A stretch of DNA of 64,000 nucleotides from Mycobacterium sp. OTB74 (GCF_029892685.1 NZ_JARXVD010000008.1:62001-126000), one strand, 5' to 3'. Shown: positions 27,896 to 39,270, counted from the stretch's first letter. The notes: a model not told the origin generated them from the letters alone. Numbers and translations are program-made.

Positions 27896-29053
27896 CTCCG
27901 CCAGAATCTCTTCGGTGTGCTCGCCCAGCGCCGGCGCCACCGATCGCGGCTGCCACGGGGTGCCGGAAAAATCGGCCGGGGTGGCGACCATCGGCACACT
28001 CGAATTGCCTTCCGGCACATCGACGATGCCGCCGGCAGCGTGGAACTGTTCATCGGCGATCACGTCGTCGAGGCTGTTGATCGGCGACCAGAAGAAGTCC
28101 GGTTCGGCGGCAAAAAGGTCCGCCCAGTCCGCCAGCGAGCGAGTCGCGAAGATCGAATCCAGCTCCGAAATCAGTTCGCGCGCATGGATGAACCTGGCTC
28201 GCGGGGTCCGGTAGCGGTCGTCGTCGAGCCAGTCCGCGCGTCCGATCACTCGGCACAGCGCCGGCCAGTGCCGCTCCCCCTGCAATCCGACGATCCAGAA
28301 TCGTCGACCGTCGCCCGCGCTGTAGTTGTTCATGCACGGATTCGCCATCGACTCGCGTTGGCCGATCGCCACCTGCTGCCCGGACAGCAGCACGGTGTTG
28401 AGGTCGAAGCTGACCGTGTAGGCACCCTGCCGGTATAGCGATGTGGTGACCAATTGGCCTACACCGGTCCGGTTTCGCGCCAGCAAAGCGGCGCACACGG
28501 CGGCCGCCAACGTCATGCCCGACGAGTGATCGCCCATCCCGCCGCGCTGGAACGGCGGGGTGTCACCGGGACGGGTCAGCAGATCGGCAATGCCGGCGCG
28601 GGCCCAGAAGGCAGCCACGTCGTAAGCCGCTCGGTCCGCATCGGGACCCGCCATGCCGTAACCGGTGATCATGCCGTAGATCAGGTTTGGCGCGAGTTCG
28701 GCGATGGTCGGGTAGTCCAGACCGAGGCGTTGCAGTGCCCCGGGTCGCACGTTGGTGATGAAAACATCTGCACTGCATATCAAATGGACAGCATGTTCTC
28801 GACCTTCCGGCGACGTCAGATCCAGCACGATGCTGCGCTTGGAGCGGTTGTCCATCTCGAACGGCGGGTTGGCGGCGATGCCGGCGTCCTGGTCCAGGCC
28901 CAGCATCGCGCCAAAGGTTCGGGCCGGGTCACCACCCGGCGACTCGATCTTGATGACTTCGGCACCCCAGTCGGCCAGGATGGCGGCGGCGGCCGGCGCG
29001 GCCACCCACACCCCGAGTTCAACGACCCGGAAACCTTCCATCGGTCCGGCCAT
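27878..29053 (-). CDS. CoA transferase, CaiB/BaiF (family III)
   Basis: A 391-aa family III CoA transferase. GLRVVELG-like start (FRVVELGVWVAAPAAAAILADWGAEVIKIESPGGDPAR), NRSKRSIVLDL, and the catalytic Asp in YDVAAFWARAG-type context. It activates a carboxylic acid by moving CoA from a thioester donor, feeding the acyl-CoA dehydrogenase of the island. The ATG has motif copy 7 just upstream and is divergent from the phosphotransferase gene. Confidence 0.9.
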   Translation of the reverse strand: MAGPMEGFRVVELGVWVAAPAAAAILADWGAEVIKIESPGGDPARTFGAMLGLDQDAGIAANPPFEMDNRSKRSIVLDLTSPEGREHAVHLICSADVFITNVRPGALQRLGLDYPTIAELAPNLIYGMITGYGMAGPDADRAAYDVAAFWARAGIADLLTRPGDTPPFQRGGMGDHSSGMTLAAAVCAALLARNRTGVGQLVTTSLYRQGAYTVSFDLNTVLLSGQQVAIGQRESMANPCMNNYSAGDGRRFWIVGLQGERHWPALCRVIGRADWLDDDRYRTPRARFIHARELISELDSIFATRSLADWADLFAAEPDFFWSPINSLDDVIADEQFHAAGGIVDVPEGNSSVPMVATPADFSGTPWQPRSVAPALGEHTEEILAELGHRG

Positions 29054-29067
29054 ACCTATACCACCCT

Positions 29068-29091
29068 TTACAGATAGCGTTTAATTTGTAA
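29068..29091. promoter_or_regulatory. TKACA-N14-TGTMA motif, copy 7 (shared divergent promoter)
   Basis: TTACA, 14 bp, TGTAA, the most symmetric copy (TTTACA and TGTAAA). It is 14 bp from the CoA-transferase ATG on one side and 9 bp from the phosphotransferase ATG on the other, so one site serves both genes in the 47-bp gap. Confidence 0.75.
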
Positions 29092-29100
29092 ACTTGTCGC

Positions 29101-30213
29101 ATGCTTCCGCTGGTCCCTACCCTGAACCTGGCTGCCCATCTGGGCCGCGGTGTGCAACGTATCGCAACCGACGCGGTCGTCGGTGCGGTCCGCTCACTCC
29201 CGCGACAGGTCGCCGATGTGGACGCCGCCTACCTGTCCAAACTCATGGGCGCACAGGTGACATCAGTGCAGGTGGTCGGAGGCGACGCCGGCACCTCCTC
29301 GCGCGCCCTGCTTAAGCTGACCGGCACCGACGGGCCCGAGACGGTCTTCATCAAGATGGCGGCCGAGACCACGGCCACCCGGCTCATGGGTGAGCTGGGA
29401 AGGCTCGGCTCGACCGAGGTGAGCTTCTACCGCGATCTGGCGCCGCAGCTGTCCGACGTTCCGCAGTGCTACGGCAGCGTGTTCGACGGACTCACCGGAC
29501 GATTCGTGCTGGTACTGGAAGACCTGGCGGCAACTGGCCCCTGCGAGTTCCCGGACACCCTGCATCCACTGACAGTCGAGCAAGCAGCGTTGATCGTCGA
29601 ACTTCTGGCCCGCCTGCACGCCACGTTCTGGGGCAAGGCCGACCGTTACCCATGGATCTACTCGGCCTCCGGCGATGCCACTTCCCTGTTGGTCGGTTCG
29701 CTGGCCAACACGTCGGTCAAGAAACTTCAGGGCCGCACCGACATTCCGGTCGAGAACGGTCGCTACATCATCGACAACTACCGCGCCGCCGCAACGCTGG
29801 TCGACGCGGCCCCGACCACCGTCATGCACGGCGACGCGCATCCGGGAAATGTCTACTTCCGCAACGGAAAAGCTGGCTTGCTGGACTGGCAGGCCGTGCG
29901 CAAAGGCCATCCGTGCCGCGAGCTGTCCTACACCCTGATCACCAGCATGACCACCGAGGACCGCCGTGCCCATCAATGCGAGCTACTGGACACCTACCGG
30001 CAAGCCCTGCGCGCCGCGGGCGGACCGGAACTGGACCGCGACGAGCTCTGGGACCGGTTCCGCCAGGGCGCGACATACGCCTACGTCGCAACCTTGATCA
30101 CCTCGGGGATGGGCGGCATGCAGGATGACACCATCGCCCAGGAAGGCCTGGCCCGATCGGTGGCGGCGCTGGAAGATCTGGACACGGTCTCGCAGTTGAA
30201 ACGGTCTTTATGA
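29101..30213 (+). CDS. phosphotransferase family protein (APH/EcKinase-like)
   Basis: A 370-aa kinase-fold protein. The Brenner motif is VMHGDAHPGNVYFRNGKAGL with catalytic Asp and Asn, followed by LDWQAVRKGHPCRELSY, where DWQ supplies the metal ligand. Such proteins are common in mycobacterial sterol and lipid catabolic clusters, where they may phosphorylate hydroxylated intermediates; antibiotic resistance is not implied. The ATG lies 9 bp downstream of motif copy 7. Confidence 0.85.
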   Translation: MLPLVPTLNLAAHLGRGVQRIATDAVVGAVRSLPRQVADVDAAYLSKLMGAQVTSVQVVGGDAGTSSRALLKLTGTDGPETVFIKMAAETTATRLMGELGRLGSTEVSFYRDLAPQLSDVPQCYGSVFDGLTGRFVLVLEDLAATGPCEFPDTLHPLTVEQAALIVELLARLHATFWGKADRYPWIYSASGDATSLLVGSLANTSVKKLQGRTDIPVENGRYIIDNYRAAATLVDAAPTTVMHGDAHPGNVYFRNGKAGLLDWQAVRKGHPCRELSYTLITSMTTEDRRAHQCELLDTYRQALRAAGGPELDRDELWDRFRQGATYAYVATLITSGMGGMQDDTIAQEGLARSVAALEDLDTVSQLKRSL

Positions 30214-30238
30214 GCTGCGAGGACTTACCATCGGTACT

Positions 30239-30778
30239 GTGAACGACCCCGTAACGGCAAACTCCGGTGCTGCAGAGGACACCTCGACCCGCAGCCGGAT
30301 CCTGACCGCGACCGCGGAAGTGCTTGCGCGCAACGGGCAAACAAAGCTCAGCCTGTCCGAGGTGGCATTGCAGGCCGGGGTGTCGCGGCCCACGCTGTAC
30401 CGCTGGTTCGCCTCCAAGGAGGAGTTGCTCGAGTCGTTCGGCCTTTACGAGCGCGAACTGTTCGATGACGGCATCAGCGAGGCCACCGCCGACCTACGGG
30501 GTAGCGAAAAGCTCGACGCTGCACTGCAATTCATCGTTCAGTATCAGCAGTCCTATTCAGGAGTGCGGGTGGTGGACATCGAACCCGAGGTGGTCATCGC
30601 CCAGCTCGCAAACGTCATCCCGATCATGCGGGCTAGGCTGCAGAAGCTGTTGACCGGACCGAATGCCGGCCTGAAGGCCGCTACCGCCATCCGGGTCGCC
30701 ATCTCGCACTACATCGTCCGCAGCGACGACGGCGACCAGTTCCTGGCACAGCTCCGCCACGCCGTCGGCATGCGCTGA
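30239..30778 (+). CDS. TetR family regulator B
   Basis: A 179-aa TetR paralog of regulator A, with the helix-turn-helix KLSLSEVALQAGVSRPTLYRWF. The GTG start lies 25 bp after the phosphotransferase stop. Unlike regulator A it has no TKACA-N14-TGTMA copy directly upstream, so it is probably read through from copy 7. The ligand-binding half diverges more than the DNA-binding half, suggesting two ligands acting on one operator set. Confidence 0.9.
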   Translation: MNDPVTANSGAAEDTSTRSRILTATAEVLARNGQTKLSLSEVALQAGVSRPTLYRWFASKEELLESFGLYERELFDDGISEATADLRGSEKLDAALQFIVQYQQSYSGVRVVDIEPEVVIAQLANVIPIMRARLQKLLTGPNAGLKAATAIRVAISHYIVRSDDGDQFLAQLRHAVGMR

Positions 30779-30798
30779 CCCTTTTCCGCCTTTTCCGA

Positions 30799-30856
30799 CC
30801 AAACGGACAAATGGTCCGCAAAGTTCGAGAACAATCGGCCATTTCCTCGATCTCGG
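30799..30856 (+). repeat. 58-bp intergenic direct repeat, copy 1
   Basis: Aligns without gaps to 32,829-32,886 with 48 of 58 bases identical, beginning CCAAACGGACAAA and ending TCGATCTCGG. It follows the stop of TetR B. The paired copies bracket the aldehyde dehydrogenase-SnoaL gene pair. Confidence 0.75.
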
Positions 30857-30879
30857 ACCCGCCGAATCTCTCAACCACC

Positions 30880-30903
30880 TGACAAGTTCGTTAAAATTTG
30901 TAA
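30880..30903. promoter_or_regulatory. TKACA-N14-TGTMA motif, copy 8
   Basis: TGACA, 14 bp, TGTAA, 11 bp before the aldehyde dehydrogenase ATG. Confidence 0.7.
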
Positions 30904-30914
30904 AGCTGTCAGAT

Positions 30915-32399
30915 ATGACGGACGTGCAGACAGACAGTGGCGTGCTGGCCGGTGACCAGCGCATGCTCATCGACGGTGAACTCCAGTTGACCAGCAGCGG
31001 AGCACTTTTCGACGTCATCCATCCTGCCGACGAGCAGGTGGCGGGCCAGGCCACCGACGGCACCGTCGATGACATGGCCCGTGCTGTCGGGGCCGCGCGG
31101 CGCGCGTTCGACGAAACCGACTGGAGCCGCGACGTCGAATTCCGCTACCACTGCCTGATGCAGCTGCATGAGGCGCTGGAACGCAACAAAGAGCGCCTGC
31201 GCCGAGTGCTCGTCACCGAGGTGGGCTGCCCGGTCACCGTCACCGGTTCGCAGATCGAGGACCCGATCGCCGAGGTCAAGCACTGGGCCGAGCACGGCCG
31301 GAATTTCGAGTACGTCACCGACAACGGGGTGCACCAGACGCCGCTGGGGCCGGCCCAACGCAAGATCGCGTACGAGCCGATCGGCGTCGTCGGCGCCATC
31401 ACCCCGTGGAACGTGCCGTTCTACCTCAACATCGCCGAGACAGTGCCCGCGCTGATGGCCGGGAACACCGTGGTGCTCAAGCCCGCTCAGCTGACCCCGT
31501 GGTCCGGCACCGAGTACGCCCGGATCGTCGCCGAGGAGACCGACATCCCGGCGGGCGTCTTCAACGTGGTGGTGTCCAACGCCAACGAAGTGGGCGCGGC
31601 CCTGTCGGCCGACCCGCGGGTAGACATGATCACCTTCACCGGCTCGACCGCCACCGGCCGGGCCATCCTGGCCGCCGGTGCGCCGACGGTGAAAAAGACC
31701 CTGCTGGAGCTGGGTGGCAAATCCGCGCACATCGTGCTCGACGACGCCGACTTCAACTCCGCGCTGCCCATCGCAGCCATGATGGCCTGCGTGATGAGCG
31801 GCCAGTCGTGCATCCTGCCGTCCCGAATCCTGTTGCCGCGCAGTCGCTATGACGAAGGCCTGGCGATCCTCAAGGGCGCCATGGAGAACTTCCCGATCGG
31901 CGACCCGTGGACCCCAGGCAACATGCAGGGCCCGCAGATCAGCGCCGGTCAGCGCGACAAGGTGCTGGGTCTGATCAACTCCGGTATCGCATCCGGCGCC
32001 CGCTTGCTTACCGGCGGCGGGGTTCCGGAAAAGCTGCCGGTCGGCTACTACGTGGCGCCCACGCTGCTGGCCGACGTCGACCCGAATTCCCAGGTCGCCC
32101 AGGAGGAGATCTTCGGCCCGGTGCTCACCGTCACGCCATACGACTCCGACGACGAAGCCGTGGCGATCGCCAACAACTCGATCTACGGGTTGTCCGGTGA
32201 GGTGTCATCGGCCGATGTCGAACGGGCGTGGAACGTGGCCCGGCGGATGCGGACCGGCAACGTCACCATCAACAGCCGCAGCCACTTCGGCATCAACAGC
32301 CCCTTCGGCGGCAGCAAGCAGAGCGGTCTGGGCCGGCGCAACGGCGAAGAGGGCTTCAAGGAGTACTTCGAGTCGAAAACCATTGGTATGCCGGCATGA
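30915..32399 (+). CDS. aldehyde dehydrogenase
   Basis: A 494-aa NAD(P)-dependent aldehyde dehydrogenase. NAD motif FTGSTATGRAI, catalytic Glu in LLELGGKSAH, nucleophilic Cys in MSGQSCILPSR, and C-terminal INSPFGGSKQSGLGRRNGEEG. It oxidises an aldehyde formed from a P450/alcohol dehydrogenase product to the acid that the CoA transferase could activate. Preceded by motif copy 8; its stop overlaps the next start (ATGA). Confidence 0.95.
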   Translation: MTDVQTDSGVLAGDQRMLIDGELQLTSSGALFDVIHPADEQVAGQATDGTVDDMARAVGAARRAFDETDWSRDVEFRYHCLMQLHEALERNKERLRRVLVTEVGCPVTVTGSQIEDPIAEVKHWAEHGRNFEYVTDNGVHQTPLGPAQRKIAYEPIGVVGAITPWNVPFYLNIAETVPALMAGNTVVLKPAQLTPWSGTEYARIVAEETDIPAGVFNVVVSNANEVGAALSADPRVDMITFTGSTATGRAILAAGAPTVKKTLLELGGKSAHIVLDDADFNSALPIAAMMACVMSGQSCILPSRILLPRSRYDEGLAILKGAMENFPIGDPWTPGNMQGPQISAGQRDKVLGLINSGIASGARLLTGGGVPEKLPVGYYVAPTLLADVDPNSQVAQEEIFGPVLTVTPYDSDDEAVAIANNSIYGLSGEVSSADVERAWNVARRMRTGNVTINSRSHFGINSPFGGSKQSGLGRRNGEEGFKEYFESKTIGMPA

Positions 32400-32815
32400 G
32401 CGACGGCGCCAACGACATCGCTGAGATCTCGGCGCTGTTGTATCGGTACGCGCGCGCCGTCGATACCAAGGACTGGGAGCTGTACCGCTCGGTGTTCACC
32501 GATGACGCACGTATCGACTACTCATCAGCGGGCGCCGCAGTCGGCACGCGCGACGAGATCGTCGACTGGTTTGCCGCCAATTTCGGTGTGATCCCGTGGA
32601 GCATGCATTACATCACCAACATCGAGGTGGTGGAACGCGCCGGCGACACCGCGAAGGTGCAGGCCATGTTCTACAACCCGATGCAGCTGCCCGGCATGAC
32701 CGAGCCCAGTGCCTGCGGTGGCTACTACCACCATGAACTAGTGCGGACCTCGGATGGCTGGCGCAGTCGGGGCCTACGCGAAGACAACGTCTGGTTCACC
32801 AACCCGCCGACGTAG
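32396..32815 (+). CDS. SnoaL-like (NTF2-fold) protein
   Basis: A 139-aa NTF2-fold protein: ISALLYRYARAVDTKDWELYRSVFTDDARIDYSS is the family N-terminal helix pair and strand, with MHYITNIEVV and GGYYHHELVRTSDGWRSRGL in the sheet. Coupled to the aldehyde dehydrogenase by ATGA. It is similar in type but not in sequence to the island's other SnoaL-like gene at 14.4 kb. Confidence 0.82.
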   Translation: MSDGANDIAEISALLYRYARAVDTKDWELYRSVFTDDARIDYSSAGAAVGTRDEIVDWFAANFGVIPWSMHYITNIEVVERAGDTAKVQAMFYNPMQLPGMTEPSACGGYYHHELVRTSDGWRSRGLREDNVWFTNPPT

Positions 32816-32828
32816 CGCCGCGTAACAC

Positions 32829-32886
32829 CCAAACGGACAAACGGGCCCCAAAGTGCTAGTGAAACCGGCCATTTCGTCGATCTCGG
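32829..32886 (+). repeat. 58-bp intergenic direct repeat, copy 2
   Basis: Second copy of the 30,799-30,856 repeat, starting 14 bp after the SnoaL-like gene's stop. Same orientation, same length, 10 mismatches. Confidence 0.75.
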
Positions 32887-32896
32887 CGAAAACGGC

Positions 32897-33994
32897 TCAG
32901 CCCTCAGCCGCCAATTGCCCACAGGCAGCGGCGATTTCGCGACCCCGGGTATCCCGCACCGTGCAGGACACCCCAGCCGCCTGCACGCGGCGCACGAACT
33001 CCCGCTCCGCAGGCTTCGGGCTGGCATCCCACTCGCTGCCCGGCGTCGGGTTCAGCGGGATCAGGTTCACGTGCACCAGCGGCCCTAGCGCAGCATGCAG
33101 CTTCTTGCCCAAAAGGTCTGCGCGCCAAGGCTGGTCGTTGACGTCACGGATCAGCGCGTACTCCACCGAGACCCGGCGGCCGGTCACGTCGGCGTAATAC
33201 CGGGCAGCATCAAGGACTTCCGACACCTTCCACCGGTTGTTCACCGGCACCAGGGTGTCGCGCAGTTCGTCGTCGGGGGTGTGTAACGACACCGCCAGCG
33301 TCACTCCGAGCTTCTCGTCGGCAAGTTTGCGAATCGCCGGTGCCAAACCAACCGTCGAGACCGTCACCGACCGCGCGCTGATCCCGAAGCCCTCAGGCAC
33401 CGCAGCGGTGATCCGCCGGACCGCCGCCACCACCCGGTTGTAGTTGGCCAGCGGCTCCCCCATGCCCATGAACACGATGTTGGACAGGCGCCCGTCGTGT
33501 TCATTGCGCATGGCGGCCGACGCCGCCCGCACCTGCTCCAGGATCTCGGCGGTCGACAGGTTGCGCTTGAGCCCGCCCTGGCCGGTGGCGCAGAACGGGC
33601 AGGCCATACCGCAACCGGCCTGCGATGAAATACACACGGTGTTGCGCTGCGGATACCGCATCAGCACCGACTCGAATGTTGTTCCGTCCGCCGCACGCCA
33701 CAGGGTCTTGCGGGTCTCCCCCGCGTCGCACTGAATCTGACGGAGCGGGGTGATCAACTCCGGAAACAGTGCGTCAGCTACCTGCGAGCGCACAACCGCC
33801 GGCAGATCGGTCATCTCCTGAGGGTCGGCGATCAACCGGCCGTAATACTGATTGGCCAGTTGTTTGGCCCGGAATTTCGGCAGTCCCAGTTCGGCGACGG
33901 CGGTGATTCGCCCCTCGGCATCAAGGTCAGCAAGGTGCCGCGGCGGCATTGCCCGTCGCGGCGCGTCGAAAACCAGAGGTAGCGAACCAGCCAT
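32897..33994 (-). CDS. rlmN: 23S rRNA (adenine-2503-C2)-methyltransferase
   Basis: A 365-aa radical-SAM enzyme that methylates C2 of A2503 in 23S rRNA and A37 of some tRNAs. The CGMACPFC cluster motif and a [12 protein letters not shown] motif are present, and the methyl-carrying Cys is near the C-terminus ([10 protein letters not shown]). The start at 33994 (MAGSLPLVF) gives the usual N-terminus. Marks the return of the backbone (Rv2880c). Confidence 0.95.
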   Translation of the reverse strand: MAGSLPLVFDAPRRAMPPRHLADLDAEGRITAVAELGLPKFRAKQLANQYYGRLIADPQEMTDLPAVVRSQVADALFPELITPLRQIQCDAGETRKTLWRAADGTTFESVLMRYPQRNTVCISSQAGCGMACPFCATGQGGLKRNLSTAEILEQVRAASAAMRNEHDGRLSNIVFMGMGEPLANYNRVVAAVRRITAAVPEGFGISARSVTVSTVGLAPAIRKLADEKLGVTLAVSLHTPDDELRDTLVPVNNRWKVSEVLDAARYYADVTGRRVSVEYALIRDVNDQPWRADLLGKKLHAALGPLVHVNLIPLNPTPGSEWDASPKPAEREFVRRVQAAGVSCTVRDTRGREIAAACGQLAAEG

Positions 33995-34065
33995 AACAGC
34001 GTCCAGTATCGCACCGACCCGGTAATTGATTGGACTCCTATACAACGATTGCTCACCATGTAGCC

Positions 34066-35016
34066 ATGCCGCTGCGCCCCGCCGCCATCCTTGCCTTCGT
34101 CTACGCGCTGGGTTATCCCATTGGCGCCCTTGCTGTTTCGTCCATGACCCCGATGGCCACACTGGTCTGCCGCTTCGGCCTGGCGGCGCTGATCCTGACC
34201 TCCTGGACTCTGCTCGCCGGTGTGAAATGGCCCACTGGCCGAACGCTGGGGCATGTGATGGTCGCGGGGCTACTGACCCAGGCCCTGCAGTTCATCTGCC
34301 TCTACCTGGCGCTGATGCATGGCGCACCTGCGGTGCTCGGCGCGGTGATCGTTTCCATGAACCCGGTGGCCACCGCACTGTTGGCCGCGGTCTTCCTCGG
34401 CGAGCGACTGACCGCACGCCGCGTTGCGGCGCTGGTCCTGGGCGTCATCGCGGTCCTGGCAGCGTGCGCCGGTCGGCTGCTGCAGGTCGGCGGCGTCGAC
34501 ATCGTGGTCGGGTTGTTGATCGTCTCGCTGCTGGCCATTGCCGCGGGCGGGGTGTATCAACAGCGGTTCTGCCATGGTGTCGACTTCCGGGCCGCTGCCG
34601 CACTTCAGAACGCCGCCTCGCTGGTCCCGGTTGCGATTCTCGCCGCGGTCACGCCGTTCCACGTGACCAACGTGCACACTGCGGTCTTTGCAGTCGGCGC
34701 GGTGGTGCTGCTGAATGCGACGCTCTGCATGACGCTGTACGTACGGGCTATCGACCGTTACGGTGCCGCGGCAGTGGCGATGCTCTTCGCCGTCATTCCG
34801 GCCGTCGCCGGCGTGCTGTCTTGGCTGATCCTGGGCCAGCGACCCGACTTCGGCATCGTAATCGGACTGGTCGTCGGCGCGCTGGCCTGCTGGCTGAACG
34901 CGAAAGCTACGTCAGCGCGGCCAGCACGATCCACGTTGCAACCGCAGACGGCAGGATCGAGTCGATCCGGTCCATCAGACCGCCATGACCGGGAAGCAGA
35001 GTGCCCATGTCCTTGA
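34066..35016 (+). CDS. EamA/DMT family transporter
   Basis: A 316-aa membrane protein with about ten hydrophobic helices in two EamA repeats ([20 protein letters not shown]...; [17 protein letters not shown]...). Substrate unknown. The last 37 residues are polar and low in complexity because the ORF runs 110 bp into the 3' end of cdsA on the other strand; the helices end before that overlap. The ATG at 34066 was chosen over a TTG at 34030. Confidence 0.85.
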   Translation: MPLRPAAILAFVYALGYPIGALAVSSMTPMATLVCRFGLAALILTSWTLLAGVKWPTGRTLGHVMVAGLLTQALQFICLYLALMHGAPAVLGAVIVSMNPVATALLAAVFLGERLTARRVAALVLGVIAVLAACAGRLLQVGGVDIVVGLLIVSLLAIAAGGVYQQRFCHGVDFRAAAALQNAASLVPVAILAAVTPFHVTNVHTAVFAVGAVVLLNATLCMTLYVRAIDRYGAAAVAMLFAVIPAVAGVLSWLILGQRPDFGIVIGLVVGALACWLNAKATSARPARSTLQPQTAGSSRSGPSDRHDREAECPCP

Positions 35017-35764
35017 TGCCCAGATCTCGTTTGAACTGAGATTCGACCAGGTCGCCGAGGGTTCCGGTGATCACCAGGAAGATGCCGAGCGGGATACCGA
35101 TCCAGGCCGGCCGGTGCAGCAGGAAATGTACCGATGTCATGGAAATGGCGATGCTCAGCAGCAGTGAGCCGCTGAAGCCCTCCCACGATTTCTTCGGGCT
35201 GATCGCCGGAACCATCGGATGCTTGCCGAACAGCACACCGGCGGTATAGCCGCCGACGTCCGAAGCCACCACGCCCAGCATCATGCAGAAGACCTGTCCG
35301 GCACCGTCCCGCGGGTAGATCAGCAACGCCGCAAACGCACCGAACAACGGAATCCAGGCGGCCAGGAACACCGTCACCGACACGTCGCGCAGGTAGTTGG
35401 TCGGCGCCGCCGCCAGCCCGCCCGACAGCAGCCGCCAGATCATGCAGAGCGCCACCGTGCCGCCGAATGCGCCAAGTGCGCCAGCTTCACCGTATGGCCA
35501 GGTCAGCCACACCATCGCCTGGCCGCCGAGCAGCAGCGGGATCACCGGGACGGCGTATCCGCCCTCGCGCAGCCGCCGCACCACTTCGTGGGTGGCCAGA
35601 CCGATGGCCATAGCCACCAGCGCCACCCAGAACCGCGGAGCGAAAATAAGGGTAGCGATGACAGTGCCGCCGAGCGCGACACCGACTGCGATCGCAGCGG
35701 GTAGGTTACGTCCGGCCCGTGAGGTCTTCTGCGGCTCCCCGGTAGGAGCGGTGTCGGTGGCCAT
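34907..35764 (-). CDS. cdsA: phosphatidate cytidylyltransferase
   Basis: A 285-aa integral membrane enzyme making CDP-diacylglycerol from phosphatidic acid and CTP. The signature is in [20 protein letters not shown] followed by GGLMDRIDS near the C-terminus. Eight or so membrane helices. Upstream of it on the same strand come frr and pyrH, the standard bacterial order. Its 3' end overlaps the convergent EamA gene by 110 bp. Confidence 0.95.
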   Translation of the reverse strand: MATDTAPTGEPQKTSRAGRNLPAAIAVGVALGGTVIATLIFAPRFWVALVAMAIGLATHEVVRRLREGGYAVPVIPLLLGGQAMVWLTWPYGEAGALGAFGGTVALCMIWRLLSGGLAAAPTNYLRDVSVTVFLAAWIPLFGAFAALLIYPRDGAGQVFCMMLGVVASDVGGYTAGVLFGKHPMVPAISPKKSWEGFSGSLLLSIAISMTSVHFLLHRPAWIGIPLGIFLVITGTLGDLVESQFKRDLGIKDMGTLLPGHGGLMDRIDSILPSAVATWIVLAALT

Positions 35765-35792
35765 GATCAAGGTTGGAGTTCAGGCGCGGAGC

Positions 35793-36350
35793 CTAAACCT
35801 CCAGCAACTCGCCTTCCTTGTGCTTGACCAGTTCATCGATCTGGGTGGTGTAGGTCGCGGTGGTCTTGTCCAGTTCCTTTTCGGCGCGGGCCACCTCGTC
35901 CTCGCCGGCCTCGCCGTCCTTCTTGATCCGGGACAACTCGTCCATCGCCTTACGACGGACGTTGCGCACCGAGACCTTGGCGTCCTCGCCCTTGGCCTTG
36001 GCCTGCTTGACCAGGTCGCGACGCCGTTCCTCGGTCAGCTGCGGGATGGCGATGCGGATGACGCTGCCGTCGTTGCTCGGGTTGACGCCCAGGTCCGAGT
36101 TCCGGATCGCGTCCTCGATGTGCTTGAGCTGGTTGGACTCGTAAGGCTTGATCACCACCAGCCGGGCCTCAGGCACGTTGATGCTGGACAGCTGGGTGAT
36201 CGGCGTCATCGAGCCGTAGTAGTCGATGTTGATCCGGTTGAACATGCCGGGGTTCGCGCGGCCGGTGCGGATGGACCCCAGATCGTCGCGGGCTACCGAG
36301 ACGGCCTTGTCCATCTTCTCTTCGGCATCGAACAGCGTTTCGTCGATCAC
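35793..36350 (-). CDS. frr: ribosome recycling factor
   Basis: A 185-aa protein that, with EF-G, splits post-termination ribosomes. The three-helix bundle pattern and conserved blocks ([52 protein letters not shown]) are present. Length is normal. It lies between pyrH and cdsA. Confidence 0.97.
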   Translation of the reverse strand: MIDETLFDAEEKMDKAVSVARDDLGSIRTGRANPGMFNRINIDYYGSMTPITQLSSINVPEARLVVIKPYESNQLKHIEDAIRNSDLGVNPSNDGSVIRIAIPQLTEERRRDLVKQAKAKGEDAKVSVRNVRRKAMDELSRIKKDGEAGEDEVARAEKELDKTTATYTTQIDELVKHKEGELLEV

Positions 36351-36388
36351 TTCATATTCTCCCGTCGCTCACCCATAGCCGCCAACGC

Positions 36389-37132
36389 CTAGGTGGCGAC
36401 CAACGTTCCGATCTTCTCACCCGCAACGGCCCGCGCGATATTGCCTTCGGTGAGCAGGTTGAAGACCAGCATGGGCATGCCGTTGTCCATACAGAGGCTG
36501 AAGGCCGTGGCGTCGGCGACCTTGAGCCCGCGCTCGAGCACCTCACGATGGGTGACTTCGGTCAGCAGTTCGGCGTCTGGCACCTCACGCGGGTCCGCGG
36601 TGAACACCCCGTCAACGGCCTTGGCCATCAGGACCACCTCCGCGCCGATCTCCAGAGCGCGTTGCGCGGCGGTGGTGTCGGTGGAGAAATACGGCAGGCC
36701 CATGCCGGCACCGAAGATGACGACGCGGCCCTTCTCCAGGTGCCGCCGAGCCCGCAGCGGAATGTACGGCTCTGCGACCTGCCCCATGGTGATCGCGGTC
36801 TGCACCCGGGTGTCGATGCCTTCCTTCTGCAGGAAGTCTTGCAGCGCAAGGCTGTTCATCACGGTACCCAGCATGCCCATGTAGTCGCTGCGGGTGCGCT
36901 CCATGCCGCGCTGCTGCAATTGCGCGCCGCGGAAGAAGTTGCCGCCACCGATGACCACGGCGACCTGCACACCGCTGCGGACCACCTCGGCGATCTGGCG
37001 GGCGACCAGCGCCACGACATCGGGGTCCAGCCCGACCTCACCGCCGCCGAACATCTCGCCGCCGAGCTTGAGAACTACCCGCTCGTAACCCGGGTGGATC
37101 ACTCCGTGACCACCGTTGTCTGCCTCAGCCAT
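36389..37132 (-). CDS. pyrH: uridylate kinase
   Basis: A 247-aa amino-acid-kinase-fold enzyme phosphorylating [28 protein letters not shown] and a [11 protein letters not shown] block near the end are diagnostic. The start at 37132 (MAEADNGG) was chosen over an upstream in-frame start because the usual mycobacterial protein begins near here. First gene of the pyrH-frr-cdsA run. Confidence 0.95.
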   Translation of the reverse strand: MAEADNGGHGVIHPGYERVVLKLGGEMFGGGEVGLDPDVVALVARQIAEVVRSGVQVAVVIGGGNFFRGAQLQQRGMERTRSDYMGMLGTVMNSLALQDFLQKEGIDTRVQTAITMGQVAEPYIPLRARRHLEKGRVVIFGAGMGLPYFSTDTTAAQRALEIGAEVVLMAKAVDGVFTADPREVPDAELLTEVTHREVLERGLKVADATAFSLCMDNGMPMLVFNLLTEGNIARAVAGEKIGTLVAT

Positions 37133-37207
37133 CAGACTCCTTACGGTCCCGCATGCGAACACTGCCGTCGGACGGTCGACAGCGGCTTTCATCCTGCCTC
37201 ATGACGG

Positions 37208-37237
37208 CGCCCTGGCCACGTTCGGGTGGCCGGGGCG
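37208..37237 (-). terminator. hairpin between the methyltransferase fragment and pyrH
   Basis: Arms of 12 bp (CGCCCTGGCCAC and GTGGCCGGGGCG, one mismatch) with a 6-nt loop. There is no T run on the minus strand, so it may be a weak terminator of the broken methyltransferase transcript or a structure in the pyrH leader. Confidence 0.4.
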
Positions 37238-37270
37238 TTTCGCGTGTCTGTCCTGAGTATCGGGCACGCA

Positions 37271-39269
<1,999 letters not shown>

Positions 39270-39270
39270 T

